Origin: an uncultured Flavobacteriaceae bacterium
GTDB taxonomy: Bacteria; Bacteroidota; Bacteroidia; Flavobacteriales; Flavobacteriaceae
Reading direction: 5' to 3'
Assembly: GCA_947494325.1 (NCBI GenBank)
Contig: CANLUS010000001.1
Span: forward strand, 868,001-932,000
DNA: 64,000 nt
Part shown: in pieces, positions 1-10,174 of the stretch
Position numbering within the stretch: position 1 is the first letter of the stretch
Layout: each line of letters begins with the position of its first letter
Position numbers and translations under genes: made by a program
Notes under the pieces: model-generated
The model's input: only the letters and a program-made list of their open reading frames with translations
Databases searched by the model: none
What the model was told of the DNA's origin: nothing

Positions 1-166
1 TTTAAAAACTTGATAAATTGATTTTGCATTATTTACAAATTATAAATTAAAGAAGATTATTTTTTGTGAAATTTAGTATTTATTTTTCAGATTAACGCCA
101 AATTTATGATAATTACTTCAAATATCGCAAGTAGTTTTAACCGTGTTAACCGTAAACAGTTGAATT

Positions 167-718
167 ATGAAAACTACATTTAGACAACAAGTACGACCTC
201 TATTCTTTATTATTTTGTTTATGTATAGTAATTACAGCATCTATTCACAAAATGTAAAAGAACAGAACAATAGTAGCAATGAATTAAAAATCAATATGGG
301 CTCTTTATTATTAGAATTTCCTGAAATAAGTTATGAGCATATTCTTAATGAAGAGTCATCTATTGGTATCTCAGTTGCATTTCCATTAGATCGAGACATA
401 AGTTATCGATTTATGGTTTTTCCTAACTATCGTATTTTTTTTGGAGAAAAAAGAGCAGCAGGATTTTTTATTGAGGCGAACTCAGCTATTTTCTCGCAAA
501 GATTTCAAAAGGATCTAATTTTTGGAAGCGTTAATGATCCTACAACAGAGGACACCAAGATAGGCTGGGGTTTAGGAATTGCTGTTGGAGGAAAATTTTT
601 AACTAAGAATGGTTTCATTGGAGAGATTTATGTGGGAGGTGGCCGAAATTTCATTAATACGGATAAAATTGATGGAGGGTATCCGAGAGTTGGAATTTCA
701 ATAGGTAAAAGGTTTTAA
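167..718 (+). CDS. Predicted outer-membrane beta-barrel protein, function unknown
   Basis: This 183-residue protein starts with a basic then hydrophobic stretch ending near SIYSQN, which looks like a Sec signal peptide cleaved at about residue 28. The rest alternates polar and hydrophobic residues with many glycines and ends in an aromatic residue (GISIGKRF), as small outer-membrane barrels do. I do not recognise a specific family; a porin-like or DUF3575-like barrel is possible. It ends 9 nt before the following dehydrogenase, so the two are probably cotranscribed. The 166 bases upstream are AT-rich and I see no convincing promoter in them. Confidence 0.6.
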   Translation: MKTTFRQQVRPLFFIILFMYSNYSIYSQNVKEQNNSSNELKINMGSLLLEFPEISYEHILNEESSIGISVAFPLDRDISYRFMVFPNYRIFFGEKRAAGFFIEANSAIFSQRFQKDLIFGSVNDPTTEDTKIGWGLGIAVGGKFLTKNGFIGEIYVGGGRNFINTDKIDGGYPRVGISIGKRF

Positions 719-727
719 TACGATACT

Positions 728-1513
728 ATGAATAAAACGGCATTAATTACTGGGGCGGCTTCGGGTATTGGCTATGAATTATCACTTTTATTGGCTAAAG
801 ATTCCTATAATTTGATATTGATTGACCTAAATATGGCCAACTTACAAGAAGTCAAAACAACAATTTTGAATTTATATTCATGTAAAATTAACTGTATTGA
901 GAAAGATTTATCAAGAAAAGATGCCGCTTCGGAAGTTTATGCCGAAATAAAAGAAACGTCAGTTGATGTTTTGATCAATAATGCAGGGTTTGGTATTTTT
1001 GGTACTTTTTCTAAAACAGATTGGCAAAGAGAATCTGAAATGTTGAATTTACATATTCATACGACTACGCATTTAACGAAGTTATTTTTACCACAAATGA
1101 TAGATCGTAATTCGGGTAAGATTTTGAATATAGCCTCACTTGCGGCATTTCAACCGGGGCCATTAATGGCATTGTATTATGCATCAAAGGCTTACATACT
1201 ATCATTTTCTGAAGCAATTGCCAATGAATTGAAGGGAACGGGAGTTTCAATTACCGTTTTATGTCCAGGGCAAACAAAAACAGCATTTCAAAAGACTGTC
1301 TCAAAAACCTCAAGTAAAATTGCTGGAGACTTCTACGGTGCATGTCCTAAGAAAGTTGCTAAATCGGGGTATAATGCCTTATTAAAAGGTAAAACTGTGA
1401 TCGTTCCAGGTAGATTTAATAAATTTTTATCTTTTTTACCAAGGGTTGTACCGAGGAGTTTTGCGACAAGCATGGTTCGAAAAATTCAAGAAAAAAATAG
1501 GACTAGTGCTTAG
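728..1513 (+). CDS. Short-chain dehydrogenase/reductase (SDR)
   Basis: A 261-residue classical SDR that should use NAD(P)H to reduce or oxidise a carbonyl/alcohol substrate. The N-terminal nucleotide-binding motif TGAASGIG lies at about residues 8-15, NNAG follows at about 85-88, and the catalytic YxxxK is YYASK near residue 155 with the catalytic Ser in NIASLAAF upstream. Substrate cannot be told from sequence. The gene is complete, follows a small outer-membrane protein by 9 nt and ends at a hairpin terminator shared with pnp, which converges from the other side. Confidence 0.9.
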   Translation: MNKTALITGAASGIGYELSLLLAKDSYNLILIDLNMANLQEVKTTILNLYSCKINCIEKDLSRKDAASEVYAEIKETSVDVLINNAGFGIFGTFSKTDWQRESEMLNLHIHTTTHLTKLFLPQMIDRNSGKILNIASLAAFQPGPLMALYYASKAYILSFSEAIANELKGTGVSITVLCPGQTKTAFQKTVSKTSSKIAGDFYGACPKKVAKSGYNALLKGKTVIVPGRFNKFLSFLPRVVPRSFATSMVRKIQEKNRTSA

Positions 1514-1537
1514 ATGATAAGGGAGATTGCTATAAAA

Positions 1538-1565
1538 AAAGCCCGTCAAATTTATGACGGGCTTT
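1538..1565. terminator. Bidirectional intrinsic terminator
   Basis: An 8-bp stem, GCCCGTCA (1541-1548) with TGACGGGC (1555-1562), is bounded by an A-run on the left and a short T-run on the right. It can end transcription of the SDR gene on the plus strand and, with the stronger U-tract, of pnp on the minus strand. Confidence 0.85.
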
Positions 1566-1585
1566 AAATTTATAATAGAAAAGAA

Positions 1586-3835
1586 TTAATCTTCCTTTTT
1601 ATTTTCTCTAGGTCTTCTATCGTCTCTACGATTATCTCTACCTCGATTATCTCTACTACGGTTATCACGTCCGCCTCTATTATTATCTCTTGGAGGCCGC
1701 TCAACAAAACCTTCTGGTTTTGGTAAAATTGCCTTCCGAGATACTTTCTCTTTACGAGTACGTTTGTCAATACCGAAGTATTTAACATCGAATACATCTC
1801 CCATGTTTACCACATCAGAAACATTTTCAGTGCGTTCCCAAGCAAGTTCAGAAACATGCAATAATACTTCGTTTCCTGGAGCTTCCATATATTCTACGAC
1901 GGCACCAAAATCTAACATTTTGATAACTTTTACTTCATAAACACTACCAACTTCAGGCTTGAAAGTCAAAGAGTCGATTTTTGCCAATACAGCATCGATT
2001 CCTTCTTGTCCAGTTCCTAAAATTTCAACAATTCCTTCTTCTGTTACTGGATCTTCGTTAATAACAATCGTACATCCAGTTTCTTTTTGAAGTTCTTGAA
2101 TCACTTTTCCTCCTGGTCCAATTAAGGCGCCAATGTATTCATTAGCAATTCTAGCCGTCACCATTTTAGGAGCGTAAGATTTTACATCTTCTCTTGGAGC
2201 TGCAATAGTATCTGTCAATTTCTCTAAAATATGTAAACGACCATCCCTTGCTTGCTGTAAAGCATTTACAAGAATTTCGTAGCTTAATCCTTTTACTTTA
2301 ATATCCATTTGACAAGCAGTGATACCATCTGCCGTACCAGTAACTTTAAAATCCATATCACCTAAATGATCTTCGTCTCCTAAAATATCAGATAATACAG
2401 CATATTTTCCAGAGTCTGCATCAGATATTAATCCCATGGCGATACCAGAAACTGGCTTCGTCATTTGAACACCGGCATCCATCATGGCCATTGTCCCAGC
2501 ACACACCGTTGCCATCGAAGAAGAACCGTTAGATTCTAATACTTCAGAAACAATACGCACCGTATATGGACAATCTTCAGGAACCATTCCTTTTAAAGCA
2601 CGTTGCGCTAAGTTACCATGTCCGACTTCACGACGCGAAGTTCCACGAATAGGCCTTGCTTCTCCCGTACAAAATGGAGGGAAGTTATAGTGAAGATAGA
2701 AAGTTTCTTCTCCCTCATATGAAGGCATATCTATTTTGTTCGCTTCTCTAGATGTTCCTAAAGTTACGGTTGCTAAAGCCTGTGTTTCGCCACGTGTAAA
2801 AATTGAAGAACCATGTACAGAAGGTAAGTAATCAGTCTCACACCAAATTGGGCGAATGTCTACTGTTTTACGACCATCTAATCGTAAACCTTCATTTAAC
2901 GTAAGATCTCTAATTGCTGCTTTTTCGGCAGCGCGATAGTATTTAGATACTAAGTCTCCAAAATCTTCCAACTCTTCTTCACTGAAGGTTGCTTTGATTT
3001 CTTCCTTGATTTCACTAAATGCAGCACCTCGCTCATGTTTTGAAGAACCAGCTTTGGCGATAGCATATACTTTGTCATATGCCATATCGTGAACTTTTTT
3101 CTTCAAATCTTCATCTTCTCGTTCCGGCTCATACTCACGAACTTCTTTTTTGCCGAATGCTTGAGCTAAACGTTCTTGAGCAGCACATTGTACCTTAATG
3201 GCTTCATGTGCAAACTTAATAGCGTCAGCCATTTCTTCTTCAGAAATTTCGTCCATTTCACCTTCTACCATCATTACAGAATCAGCAGAAGCACCGATCA
3301 TCATATCGATATCAGACTCTTCTAATTGTGCTCTTGTTGGATTTATAATAAACTCACCGTTTACACGACCTACACGTGCTTCAGAAATAGCGCATTCAAA
3401 CGGGAAATCAGATAACTGAATTGCCGCAGAAGCAGCCAAACCAGCCATAGCATCAGGCATGACATCTTCGTCGTGAGACATCAATTGTATCATTACCTGT
3501 GTTTCTGCATGATAATCTTTTGGAAACAATGGACGTAGAACACGATCTACTAAACGCATCGTTAATACTTCTCCATCACTTGGTCTTGCTTCCCTTTTAA
3601 AGAAGCCTCCAGGATAACGTCCTGCCGCGGCGAATTTTTCACGATAATCTACTGTTAACGGTAAAAAGTCAACATCACTTTGTTTGTAGTTGGAAACAAC
3701 TGTACATAATAACATACATTTTCCTGATTGTACTACAACCGAACCATGAGCTTGTTTTGCTAATTTTCCGGTTTCGATGGAAATTTCTCTTCCATCACCA
3801 AGGTCTATGACCTCTCTAAAAACTTTTGGAATCAT
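1586..3835 (-). CDS. pnp: Polyribonucleotide nucleotidyltransferase (PNPase)
   Basis: PNPase degrades RNA 3' to 5' phosphorolytically and is a trimeric core exoribonuclease of RNA turnover. The 749-residue protein has the full architecture: two RNase PH domains (about 10-145 and 320-470) separated by an alpha-helical domain, a KH domain with the GxxG loop [10 protein letters not shown] near residue 575, and an S1 domain (about 630-705, starting [10 protein letters not shown]). The last about 38 residues form a low-complexity tail rich in Arg, Asp, Asn and Gly (RGG/RDN repeats), longer and more basic than in the E. coli enzyme. rpsO lies directly upstream on the same strand, the same order as in enterobacteria, with hairpins in the gap. 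Confidence 0.98.
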   Translation of the reverse strand: MIPKVFREVIDLGDGREISIETGKLAKQAHGSVVVQSGKCMLLCTVVSNYKQSDVDFLPLTVDYREKFAAAGRYPGGFFKREARPSDGEVLTMRLVDRVLRPLFPKDYHAETQVMIQLMSHDEDVMPDAMAGLAASAAIQLSDFPFECAISEARVGRVNGEFIINPTRAQLEESDIDMMIGASADSVMMVEGEMDEISEEEMADAIKFAHEAIKVQCAAQERLAQAFGKKEVREYEPEREDEDLKKKVHDMAYDKVYAIAKAGSSKHERGAAFSEIKEEIKATFSEEELEDFGDLVSKYYRAAEKAAIRDLTLNEGLRLDGRKTVDIRPIWCETDYLPSVHGSSIFTRGETQALATVTLGTSREANKIDMPSYEGEETFYLHYNFPPFCTGEARPIRGTSRREVGHGNLAQRALKGMVPEDCPYTVRIVSEVLESNGSSSMATVCAGTMAMMDAGVQMTKPVSGIAMGLISDADSGKYAVLSDILGDEDHLGDMDFKVTGTADGITACQMDIKVKGLSYEILVNALQQARDGRLHILEKLTDTIAAPREDVKSYAPKMVTARIANEYIGALIGPGGKVIQELQKETGCTIVINEDPVTEEGIVEILGTGQEGIDAVLAKIDSLTFKPEVGSVYEVKVIKMLDFGAVVEYMEAPGNEVLLHVSELAWERTENVSDVVNMGDVFDVKYFGIDKRTRKEKVSRKAILPKPEGFVERPPRDNNRGGRDNRSRDNRGRDNRRDDRRPRENKKED

Positions 3836-3910
3836 AAATATTTTTTAATTCTAATTAAACAATGGTCGTTGTGTTGTAGTAGTAGTTGTTGACCAATGAA
3901 AAACTATAAA

Positions 3911-3940
3911 TCCTGTCCCAATTCTTTGGAATTCTCAGGA
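3911..3940 (-). promoter_or_regulatory. Hairpin in the pnp 5' leader
   Basis: Between the rpsO terminator and the pnp start is an interrupted dyad: TCCTG (3911-3915) pairs with CAGGA (3936-3940) and, inside it, AATTC (3920-3924) with GAATT (3929-3933). A second weaker dyad, TGGTC (3863-3867) with GACCA (3891-3895), encloses a GTT/GTA-rich stretch. In E. coli a pnp-leader hairpin is cut by RNase III for autoregulation; a similar role here is only an analogy. Confidence 0.35.
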
Positions 3941-3998
3941 TCTGCTTAATCATAAAACACGTATTTTTAATTCTTACGTTTGAACTATGTAAAATAAA

Positions 3999-4021
3999 AA
4001 GAGAGGCATAAAGCCTCTCTA
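3999..4021 (-). terminator. rpsO intrinsic terminator
   Basis: An 8-bp stem AGAGAGGC (4000-4007) with GCCTCTCT (4013-4020) is followed, on the minus strand, by a U-rich tail (TTTTTATTTT). It lies just after the rpsO stop codon, so pnp may rely on read-through or on processing of the joint transcript. Confidence 0.8.
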
Positions 4022-4027
4022 TATTGA

Positions 4028-4297
4028 TTATTTTCTTAATCCTAATTCTTTAACAATTGCACGATATCTTAAGATATCAGTTTTCATTAAATAATCAAGT
4101 AAACTTCTACGCTTACCTACTAGTTTAACTAATGAACGTTCCGTATTAAAATCTTTACGGTTCTTCTTTAAATGCTCTGTTAAATGGTTAATTCTGTGCG
4201 TGAACAGAGCTATTTGCCCTTCAGATGAACCTGTGTCTTTTTCAGATTTCCCGTGCTTTTTGAAAATCTCTTGTTTTTTTTCTGTTGTTAAATACAT
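4028..4297 (-). CDS. rpsO: 30S ribosomal protein S15
   Basis: The 89-residue protein has the standard bacterial S15 length and sequence, including the 16S rRNA-binding segments GSSEGQIALFTHRINHLT and LVGKRRSLLDYL. S15 binds the central domain of 16S rRNA early in small-subunit assembly. The gene precedes pnp on the same strand, the conserved rpsO-pnp arrangement, and has its own promoter and terminator. Confidence 0.99.
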   Translation of the reverse strand: MYLTTEKKQEIFKKHGKSEKDTGSSEGQIALFTHRINHLTEHLKKNRKDFNTERSLVKLVGKRRSLLDYLMKTDILRYRAIVKELGLRK

Positions 4298-4351
4298 GCT
4301 AACATTAAATTTTTATTAATCATTTTTATGTACTGATACTATATCAGGCGG

Positions 4352-4381
4352 CAAATATAAAACTATTATTTTGATTGGCAA
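4352..4381 (-). promoter_or_regulatory. Bacteroidota-type promoter for rpsO
   Basis: On the minus strand a -33 TTG (complement of 4379-4381) and a -7 TATATTTG (complement of 4352-4359) are separated by 19 nt. This is an exact match to the TTG-N19-TAnnTTTG form of the Bacteroidota housekeeping promoter, about 50 nt upstream of the rpsO start codon. Confidence 0.75.
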
Positions 4382-4486
4382 CATTTTGTGTACATCAGTT
4401 TTAGAACAGTTATGCGTGTTTGAGAAGCTTTTTTAAACCTTTTTGATTCATGCAAGTCATAGAATCGTAACTTAAAAAATAATATC

Positions 4487-5341
4487 ATGAAAAGACAAAA
4501 ACTGAATTGGAGTATTTTAATGTTCGCATTATTTGGACTGTTATTGACTAGTTGTCAAGACGAAGATGCAACTATAGTTACTCCAACATCACAAGAAATT
4601 GATTTGAAAAGTACAGAAACTGAAACAGAATTAGATAATGTTTCTGATGAGTCCAGTGCCTTGATTGAAGAGGCTTATTTAACCGAAGAATTTCCAGAGA
4701 CTAAGAGTATTTCGGAAAATAGATATTTGCCTGATTGTGTTGTAATAACAAAAGTGATTACACAAAACAGCAAAGAGGTTACGATTGACTTCGGAGATGG
4801 TTGTGAGCTGCGTAACGGAAATATGGTAAGTGGTAAAATTTTGTTAGAATATAACAGAGATCGTGAAGCCGCTAGCAAGATGATTTCTTTCGAATTTGAC
4901 GAATTCGTATTTAATGAAAAAAATGTTGAAGGCAATGGATCAATTTTGAGAGAACGTTCTAATGCTAATGGAAATCCACAATCTACGCGCACAGGAACAA
5001 TTACTGTTACATGGCCGGATGGTTCAAGTGCAAATAAAAATGGCACTAAAATTAGAGAATGGATTGAAGGTTATGGAACAGGAGCTTGGGGAGATAATGT
5101 ATTTTTAATTACAGGTAATTGGATGTTTATGAAGAAAAATGGAACGATATTGTCCGCTAAAATAATAGACCCTTTACGACGAGAATTAGCTTGTAAATTT
5201 TTAGTTAGTGGAACGGTAGAATTGGCCAAAAATGAAAACAATGCTGTATTAGATTATGGCGATGGAGAATGCGATTCTTCGGCAATTGTTAATATCAATG
5301 GAGGTCCAGATAGAGAAATAGATTTAAGCGCTATTCGATAA
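4487..5341 (+). CDS. Lipoprotein of unknown function
   Basis: A 284-residue protein with a lipoprotein signal: basic start, hydrophobic core and lipobox LTSC, so the mature protein begins at about Cys23. An acidic, probably disordered linker rich in Glu, Thr and Ser (about residues 30-65) leads to a globular region that contains repeated short DFGDGCE/DYGDGEC motifs with paired cysteines. Similar lipoproteins are widespread in Flavobacteriaceae, but I do not know a function. It is a single-gene unit, divergent from rpsO and closed by its own terminator. Confidence 0.7.
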   Translation: MKRQKLNWSILMFALFGLLLTSCQDEDATIVTPTSQEIDLKSTETETELDNVSDESSALIEEAYLTEEFPETKSISENRYLPDCVVITKVITQNSKEVTIDFGDGCELRNGNMVSGKILLEYNRDREAASKMISFEFDEFVFNEKNVEGNGSILRERSNANGNPQSTRTGTITVTWPDGSSANKNGTKIREWIEGYGTGAWGDNVFLITGNWMFMKKNGTILSAKIIDPLRRELACKFLVSGTVELAKNENNAVLDYGDGECDSSAIVNINGGPDREIDLSAIR

Positions 5342-5358
5342 AGAAAGGTTAAAAGAAA

Positions 5359-5388
5359 AGAGCGATACATTTGTATCGCTCTTTTTTT
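5359..5388. terminator. Bidirectional intrinsic terminator
   Basis: A 10-bp stem AGAGCGATAC (5359-5368) with GTATCGCTCT (5373-5382) is followed by seven T on the plus strand and by a U-rich run on the minus strand. It serves the lipoprotein gene and the convergent accD. Confidence 0.9.
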
Positions 5389-6247
5389 ATGATCTTATCG
5401 GATTATTTTGAATTAAATCAATATATAAGTTGATTTGTTTTTTCAGATTTTTTCGTTCAATAATTTTATCTAAAAAACCGTGTTCTAACACAAACTCAGC
5501 ACGTTGAAACCCTTCTGGTAAATCTTTACCTGTGGTATCCTTTACAACACGTGGTCCAGCGAAAGCTACAAGCGCATTAGGCTCTGCAAAATTAACATCA
5601 CCTAGCATCGCGTATGAAGCTGTTGTTCCACCTGTCGTAGGATCAGTACATAAAGATATATACGGGATTTTAGCTTCGCTTAGCTGCGCCAATTTCGCTG
5701 AAGTTTTTACCAATTGCATCAATGATAATGAAGCTTCTTGCATTCGCGCTCCACCTGACTTGGAAATCATTAAAAAAGGTAGTTTTTTCTTTATGGAATA
5801 ATCGATGGCTCGAGCAATTTTTTCACCTACAACACTTCCCATAGAACCGCCAATAAATTTAAAGTCCATCGCTGCAACAACAATGTCGTTACCCAAAGAT
5901 TTACCAACCGCAGTTCTTACTGCATCTTTCAACTTTGTTTTTTCTTGCGCTTCTTTTAAACGATCTGGATATTTTTTAGTGTCTTCAAACTTTAACGGGT
6001 CTTTCGACGTAATACCTGCGTTTAGTTCTTTGTATTTATTTTCGTCGAATAAGATTTCAAAATATTCATTACTGCCAATTCGAACATGGTATCCATCTTC
6101 GGGACTTACATAATAATTTTCTTTAAGTTCGTCTGTATCAACAATTTTTCCGCTAGGTGTTTTATACCACAACCCTTTTGGAACATCTTTCTTTTCTTCT
6201 GTTGGGGTTTGAATCCCTTTGTCTTTTCGTTTAAACCAAGCTGACAT
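5387..6247 (-). CDS. accD: Acetyl-CoA carboxylase carboxyltransferase subunit beta
   Basis: AccD forms the carboxyltransferase with AccA and makes malonyl-CoA for fatty acid synthesis. The 286-residue protein carries the crotonase-like core, with SGGARMQEA and [16 protein letters not shown] motifs and the PRVV segment. The N-terminal region that in E. coli is a four-cysteine zinc ribbon aligns in order (WYKTPSG...[13 protein letters not shown]), but all four cysteines are replaced, so no zinc can be held there. The gene sits 68 bp downstream of class II aldolase on the same strand. Confidence 0.95.
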   Translation of the reverse strand: MSAWFKRKDKGIQTPTEEKKDVPKGLWYKTPSGKIVDTDELKENYYVSPEDGYHVRIGSNEYFEILFDENKYKELNAGITSKDPLKFEDTKKYPDRLKEAQEKTKLKDAVRTAVGKSLGNDIVVAAMDFKFIGGSMGSVVGEKIARAIDYSIKKKLPFLMISKSGGARMQEASLSLMQLVKTSAKLAQLSEAKIPYISLCTDPTTGGTTASYAMLGDVNFAEPNALVAFAGPRVVKDTTGKDLPEGFQRAEFVLEHGFLDKIIERKNLKKQINLYIDLIQNNPIRS

Positions 6248-6315
6248 AAGATAATTATTTGGGCAGGCAAGTTAGTAAAAAAATGAAAGGCTTTGTAAAA
6301 ATAAAGATGAGAAAA

Positions 6316-7383
6316 TTATAAGGTATTTACATTGTTTAAATCTTCAAAAGCTTGTTTCAATCGTTCGATGAAAGTATTTTCTCCCTTACGCAACCATCCC
6401 CTTGGATCATAATATTTTTTATTAGGAACATCATCGCCATCAGGATTTCCAATTTGTTGCTGTAAATAAGCTTCTTTTTCTTTCATGTAATCACGAATAC
6501 CGCTCATAAATGCGTACTGCATGTCAGTATCAATATTCATTTTGATAACTCCATAGCTAATCCCTTCACGAATTTCTTCAACGGTAGAACCAGAACCTCC
6601 GTGAAAAACAAAATCAATATGATTATGTCCAACATTGTATTTCTCTGAAATATGCTCTTGAGAATTCTTTAAGATCTTCGGTGTTAATTTTACATTTCCA
6701 GGTTTGTAAACTCCATGTACGTTACCAAAGGCAGCAGCTACGGTAAATTGATCACTAACCTTGCTTAGCTCTTCATATGCGTAAGCAACTTCTTCTGGTT
6801 GTGTATATAATTTTGAGTCATCAACATCTGTATTATCAACACCATCTTCTTCACCGCCGGTAATACCTAGTTCTATTTCGAGCGTCATGCCCATTTTACT
6901 CATACGCTCTAAGTATTGTTTACAGATTTCAATATTTTCTTCGATAGGTTCTTCAGATAGATCGATCATATGAGAACTATATAATGGTTTACCTGTTGCG
7001 GCAAAATGTTCTTCACTTGCTTCTAACAAGCCATCTATCCAAGGCAATAATTTTTTTGCACAGTGATCAGTATGTAAAATAACAGGAACACCATAGGCTT
7101 CGGCCATTAAATGCACATGTTTTGCCCCTGCAACTGCACCAGCGATTGCTGCTTTTTGTCCTTCATTAGACAATCCTTTTCCAGCATTGAATTGCGCACC
7201 ACCGTTAGAAAATTGAATAATTACCGGAGCATTTAGATCCCTAGCTGTTTCTAAAACACCATTGATACTGTTTGAACCAATAACGTTTACGGCTGGCAAA
7301 GCAAAACCTTTTTCTTTTGCTAGCTTAAAAATTGCCTGTACTTCACGTCCTGTTGCTACTCCTGGTTTTATAGTATGACTCAT
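6316..7383 (-). CDS. fbaA: Class II fructose-bisphosphate aldolase
   Basis: This 355-residue enzyme cleaves fructose 1,6-bisphosphate into glyceraldehyde 3-phosphate and dihydroxyacetone phosphate using a divalent metal. The metal/catalytic motif HTDHCAKKLLPW lies near residues 108-119, the class IIA signature GITGGEEDGVD near 180, and the later metal histidines in FGNVHGVY and FHGGSGS. Length and motifs match the E. coli FbaA type. It lies upstream of accD on the same strand; the 68-bp gap would allow cotranscription. Confidence 0.97.
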   Translation of the reverse strand: MSHTIKPGVATGREVQAIFKLAKEKGFALPAVNVIGSNSINGVLETARDLNAPVIIQFSNGGAQFNAGKGLSNEGQKAAIAGAVAGAKHVHLMAEAYGVPVILHTDHCAKKLLPWIDGLLEASEEHFAATGKPLYSSHMIDLSEEPIEENIEICKQYLERMSKMGMTLEIELGITGGEEDGVDNTDVDDSKLYTQPEEVAYAYEELSKVSDQFTVAAAFGNVHGVYKPGNVKLTPKILKNSQEHISEKYNVGHNHIDFVFHGGSGSTVEEIREGISYGVIKMNIDTDMQYAFMSGIRDYMKEKEAYLQQQIGNPDGDDVPNKKYYDPRGWLRKGENTFIERLKQAFEDLNNVNTL

Positions 7384-7501
7384 TTAGTTTGATTTAAGAG
7401 TTGAAATATTAGGCTGTAAAAGTAAACATTTTTAGAGATACCTAATACAAATGAATACGACAATAAACGAAATCGATATAGTATAAAAAGTGAAAATTTC
7501 T

Positions 7502-10081
7502 TTAAAAAGGGTAGTTAATGCCAATGTTGTAGACTGCGCTGCTAAAATTATAATTCTGAAACCATTTATTGTCCAAATTATAAGGTTCATAAGTTTTAAA
7601 ACCCGCATCTAATCTGAAAATTAGAAAACCAAAATCATAACGCGCACCAAATCCGGAACCGATTGCCATTCCTTTAAATGAATTGAAACTATTGAACTTA
7701 GCTTCAGAAGAGGTTAATGGAGATCTGGTAATATCCCAAATATTTCCTGCATCTATGAATAGAGCTCCATTTAAACTATTTAAAACGTTGAAACGATATT
7801 CAAGGTTTGAGGTGAGCTTTAGACTACCTGTATTGAATTCAAGAGTACTTTGTTCTGATCCGGGTCCGAGGTCGAAAGTACGCCATGCGCGAATATCGTT
7901 TGAACCTCCTGCTCTATAACTTCTACTAAACGGAATGTCATCTGAATTTCCAAAAGGGACAGCGACCCCAACAAACTGACGAAATACTAACGAACTATTA
8001 AGATTAATACCCCAGTATTTTTTATATTCAAATTCGGTCTTTAAATATTGAGCAACAGGTAATCCAAACAATTCCTTTTTGCTACCATCGGCCGGTTTTT
8101 TAACAAAAGCAGAGGTCAATGAGCCTGAAGAAATAAGCCTTCCTGTAAAAGCGGAAAAACTATTATCTTTAAAATCTTCGCGATTATTATAATTATAAGC
8201 ATAGGAGATTACTGGAACTAACACATCTTCTACTAATATCTCTCTTTGTTCACTAACATTACTAGCAACTTGAAATTCTCGGGGATTCGTATTTTCAAAA
8301 TTATTAGTGGGGGACAGAATATAATTCAAGTAGTTAAATGGAATTAGTACTTCATTTCCTTTATCATCTTCCCGGGCAACTGGATTTCCATTATCATTAA
8401 TAATAAATTGACCATTAACATCTTTAATTGGGATATTAGTAAAATCGGCTCCAGAAGCAATACTGTCTAGCTTTCTTCCTTCAGATTGGTACACTCCAAA
8501 GTAATTATCAGGATTTGTATTTCTAATGTATTGTAGATTTAGCAATTCAAATTTATGATTGGTTTTTTTCGAACTTTGCCATGTATAACCAATACTACCA
8601 GTAATATTTTGTCGATCTAAACCAATATTGTTTTGAATACCCAGATTAAGTCCTATTTCAGTTTTTGGAGACATTCTTTTCGGAATAAGATTAGAGACTT
8701 TAACAGGGAATAAAATTCTAGGAATTTTTAGCGTAACCCCGGACCCTATCTCCCAAGCATTGAAAAAATCTGAATTGTTCGCGGGATTTAGGGTAGTGTT
8801 TAAAAAAGAACCTTGAAACGATAATTCTAAGATTTCGGCTCCTTTAAATATATTTCTATTTAAAAAGGAAAACTTTCCTAAAACTCCAAATCGATTGATA
8901 CTTGAAGTTGTAAACTCTGCATCCCACCCTAATGAATATTTTTTCAAGGGTGTTAAAAAAATATTTGCTGTTAATGTTTCATCTTCATTTTCTTCATATT
9001 TGATATCTACAGAAGGTCTAAAGTTTTGTAAATCTCTTATGAATTTTCTTGTAAGATCTCTATCTGAATCTCTATAGATTGCACCACTATCAATTATGAT
9101 GGAATTCGCTAAATACTTAGGGTTATATTTTAGGTTAGATTGTGCATAAAAATTAATGCCGTTATAGTTTGCAGAATCTTGTTGTTTATCATCTTTTGTG
9201 TTGAACGAATAATCTGTAAAAACGTTTACTTTTTTTATTTTTTGAACGGTATAAGGTTTGTAATAACTGCTATCATTGGCTTCAATTTTTCTATTACCTA
9301 TAACTAATTGCACATTTTGTTTATGCCTAGCCATATTCGTAGTGTCTATGTTAAACTCCATAAGATCACGACCAAAATGATAAATCCCTGAATTCCGATA
9401 TAAATTTACCAATCGATCCTGTTCTTTTTCAAAGTTTTGAGATTTAAAAAGATCACCTTTTTTTATAAATGACTTATCTATAGTAATTTTATACAATGAA
9501 TCTAAGACAGGAGAGGAGATTTTACTTGTAATAGTATCTAAAAAATAAGGATTCTTCGTCGTTACTGAATAGTCAACACTAATTCTTTTCGCTTCGGTTG
9601 TATTTTCTTTATAGTTGACAGTTGCATCCCAATACCCTTCATTAAAATAATAATTCTCTAAGCTTTGTGCCGATTTTTTTATTTTATCAACATCAGAAAT
9701 CACAGGAGCATTGCCACTTTTCAACAACCATTTATTAAAGCCTCTAGAACTTCTTTCTAAAGCTTTGAATTGTTTTTCGGAGAACTTTTTGGTTGCCCAT
9801 TTCTTAAAATTGGGCTTATTTGATGGCCATCGCAATGATATAGTATCAGGATTTCCTAAATTATACAGGTGTAAGGAAAACGGAATACCCAATATTTTTT
9901 GATTGGGTTTTTGACGTAAAAAGCTGTATAATTTTTGAGAAGATTCTTTTTGACCATTAACGATAATGGTATTCTTTTCGAGCAGGTGGTTATTTTCAGG
10001 AACATGTTTTGTAGCGTCGCAGGCAACAATCAACATTACTAATACAATAAATAATACTATTTTCGTGAAAATATTATACAA
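7502..10081 (-). CDS. tamL: BamA/TamA-family outer-membrane lipoprotein (TamL-like)
   Basis: The 859-residue protein begins with a lipoprotein signal whose Cys is in VACDATKHVPE, a start typical of the lipidated TamA homologue TamL of Bacteroidota. POTRA-like regions with strings such as IKKSAQSLENYYFNEGYWDA follow over about residues 30-400, and the C-terminal part is an Omp85 barrel ending YNIGINYPF with an aromatic last residue. A block RAGGSNDIRAWR near residue 725 matches the conserved Omp85 L6 (VRGY-like) region. Omp85 proteins insert or assemble outer-membrane proteins or lipids; TamL would work with an inner-membrane TamB that is not in this window. A divergent promoter overlaps the start of the next gene. 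Confidence 0.8.
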   Translation of the reverse strand: MYNIFTKIVLFIVLVMLIVACDATKHVPENNHLLEKNTIIVNGQKESSQKLYSFLRQKPNQKILGIPFSLHLYNLGNPDTISLRWPSNKPNFKKWATKKFSEKQFKALERSSRGFNKWLLKSGNAPVISDVDKIKKSAQSLENYYFNEGYWDATVNYKENTTEAKRISVDYSVTTKNPYFLDTITSKISSPVLDSLYKITIDKSFIKKGDLFKSQNFEKEQDRLVNLYRNSGIYHFGRDLMEFNIDTTNMARHKQNVQLVIGNRKIEANDSSYYKPYTVQKIKKVNVFTDYSFNTKDDKQQDSANYNGINFYAQSNLKYNPKYLANSIIIDSGAIYRDSDRDLTRKFIRDLQNFRPSVDIKYEENEDETLTANIFLTPLKKYSLGWDAEFTTSSINRFGVLGKFSFLNRNIFKGAEILELSFQGSFLNTTLNPANNSDFFNAWEIGSGVTLKIPRILFPVKVSNLIPKRMSPKTEIGLNLGIQNNIGLDRQNITGSIGYTWQSSKKTNHKFELLNLQYIRNTNPDNYFGVYQSEGRKLDSIASGADFTNIPIKDVNGQFIINDNGNPVAREDDKGNEVLIPFNYLNYILSPTNNFENTNPREFQVASNVSEQREILVEDVLVPVISYAYNYNNREDFKDNSFSAFTGRLISSGSLTSAFVKKPADGSKKELFGLPVAQYLKTEFEYKKYWGINLNSSLVFRQFVGVAVPFGNSDDIPFSRSYRAGGSNDIRAWRTFDLGPGSEQSTLEFNTGSLKLTSNLEYRFNVLNSLNGALFIDAGNIWDITRSPLTSSEAKFNSFNSFKGMAIGSGFGARYDFGFLIFRLDAGFKTYEPYNLDNKWFQNYNFSSAVYNIGINYPF

Positions 10082-10174
10082 TACAATCTTGTTTAACGCT
10101 CTTATAGCAGAAAAATATTTAATAATTAGTAATCTGAGTTAGAATTAAAAGAATCAATTTCCCACACTTTACAT

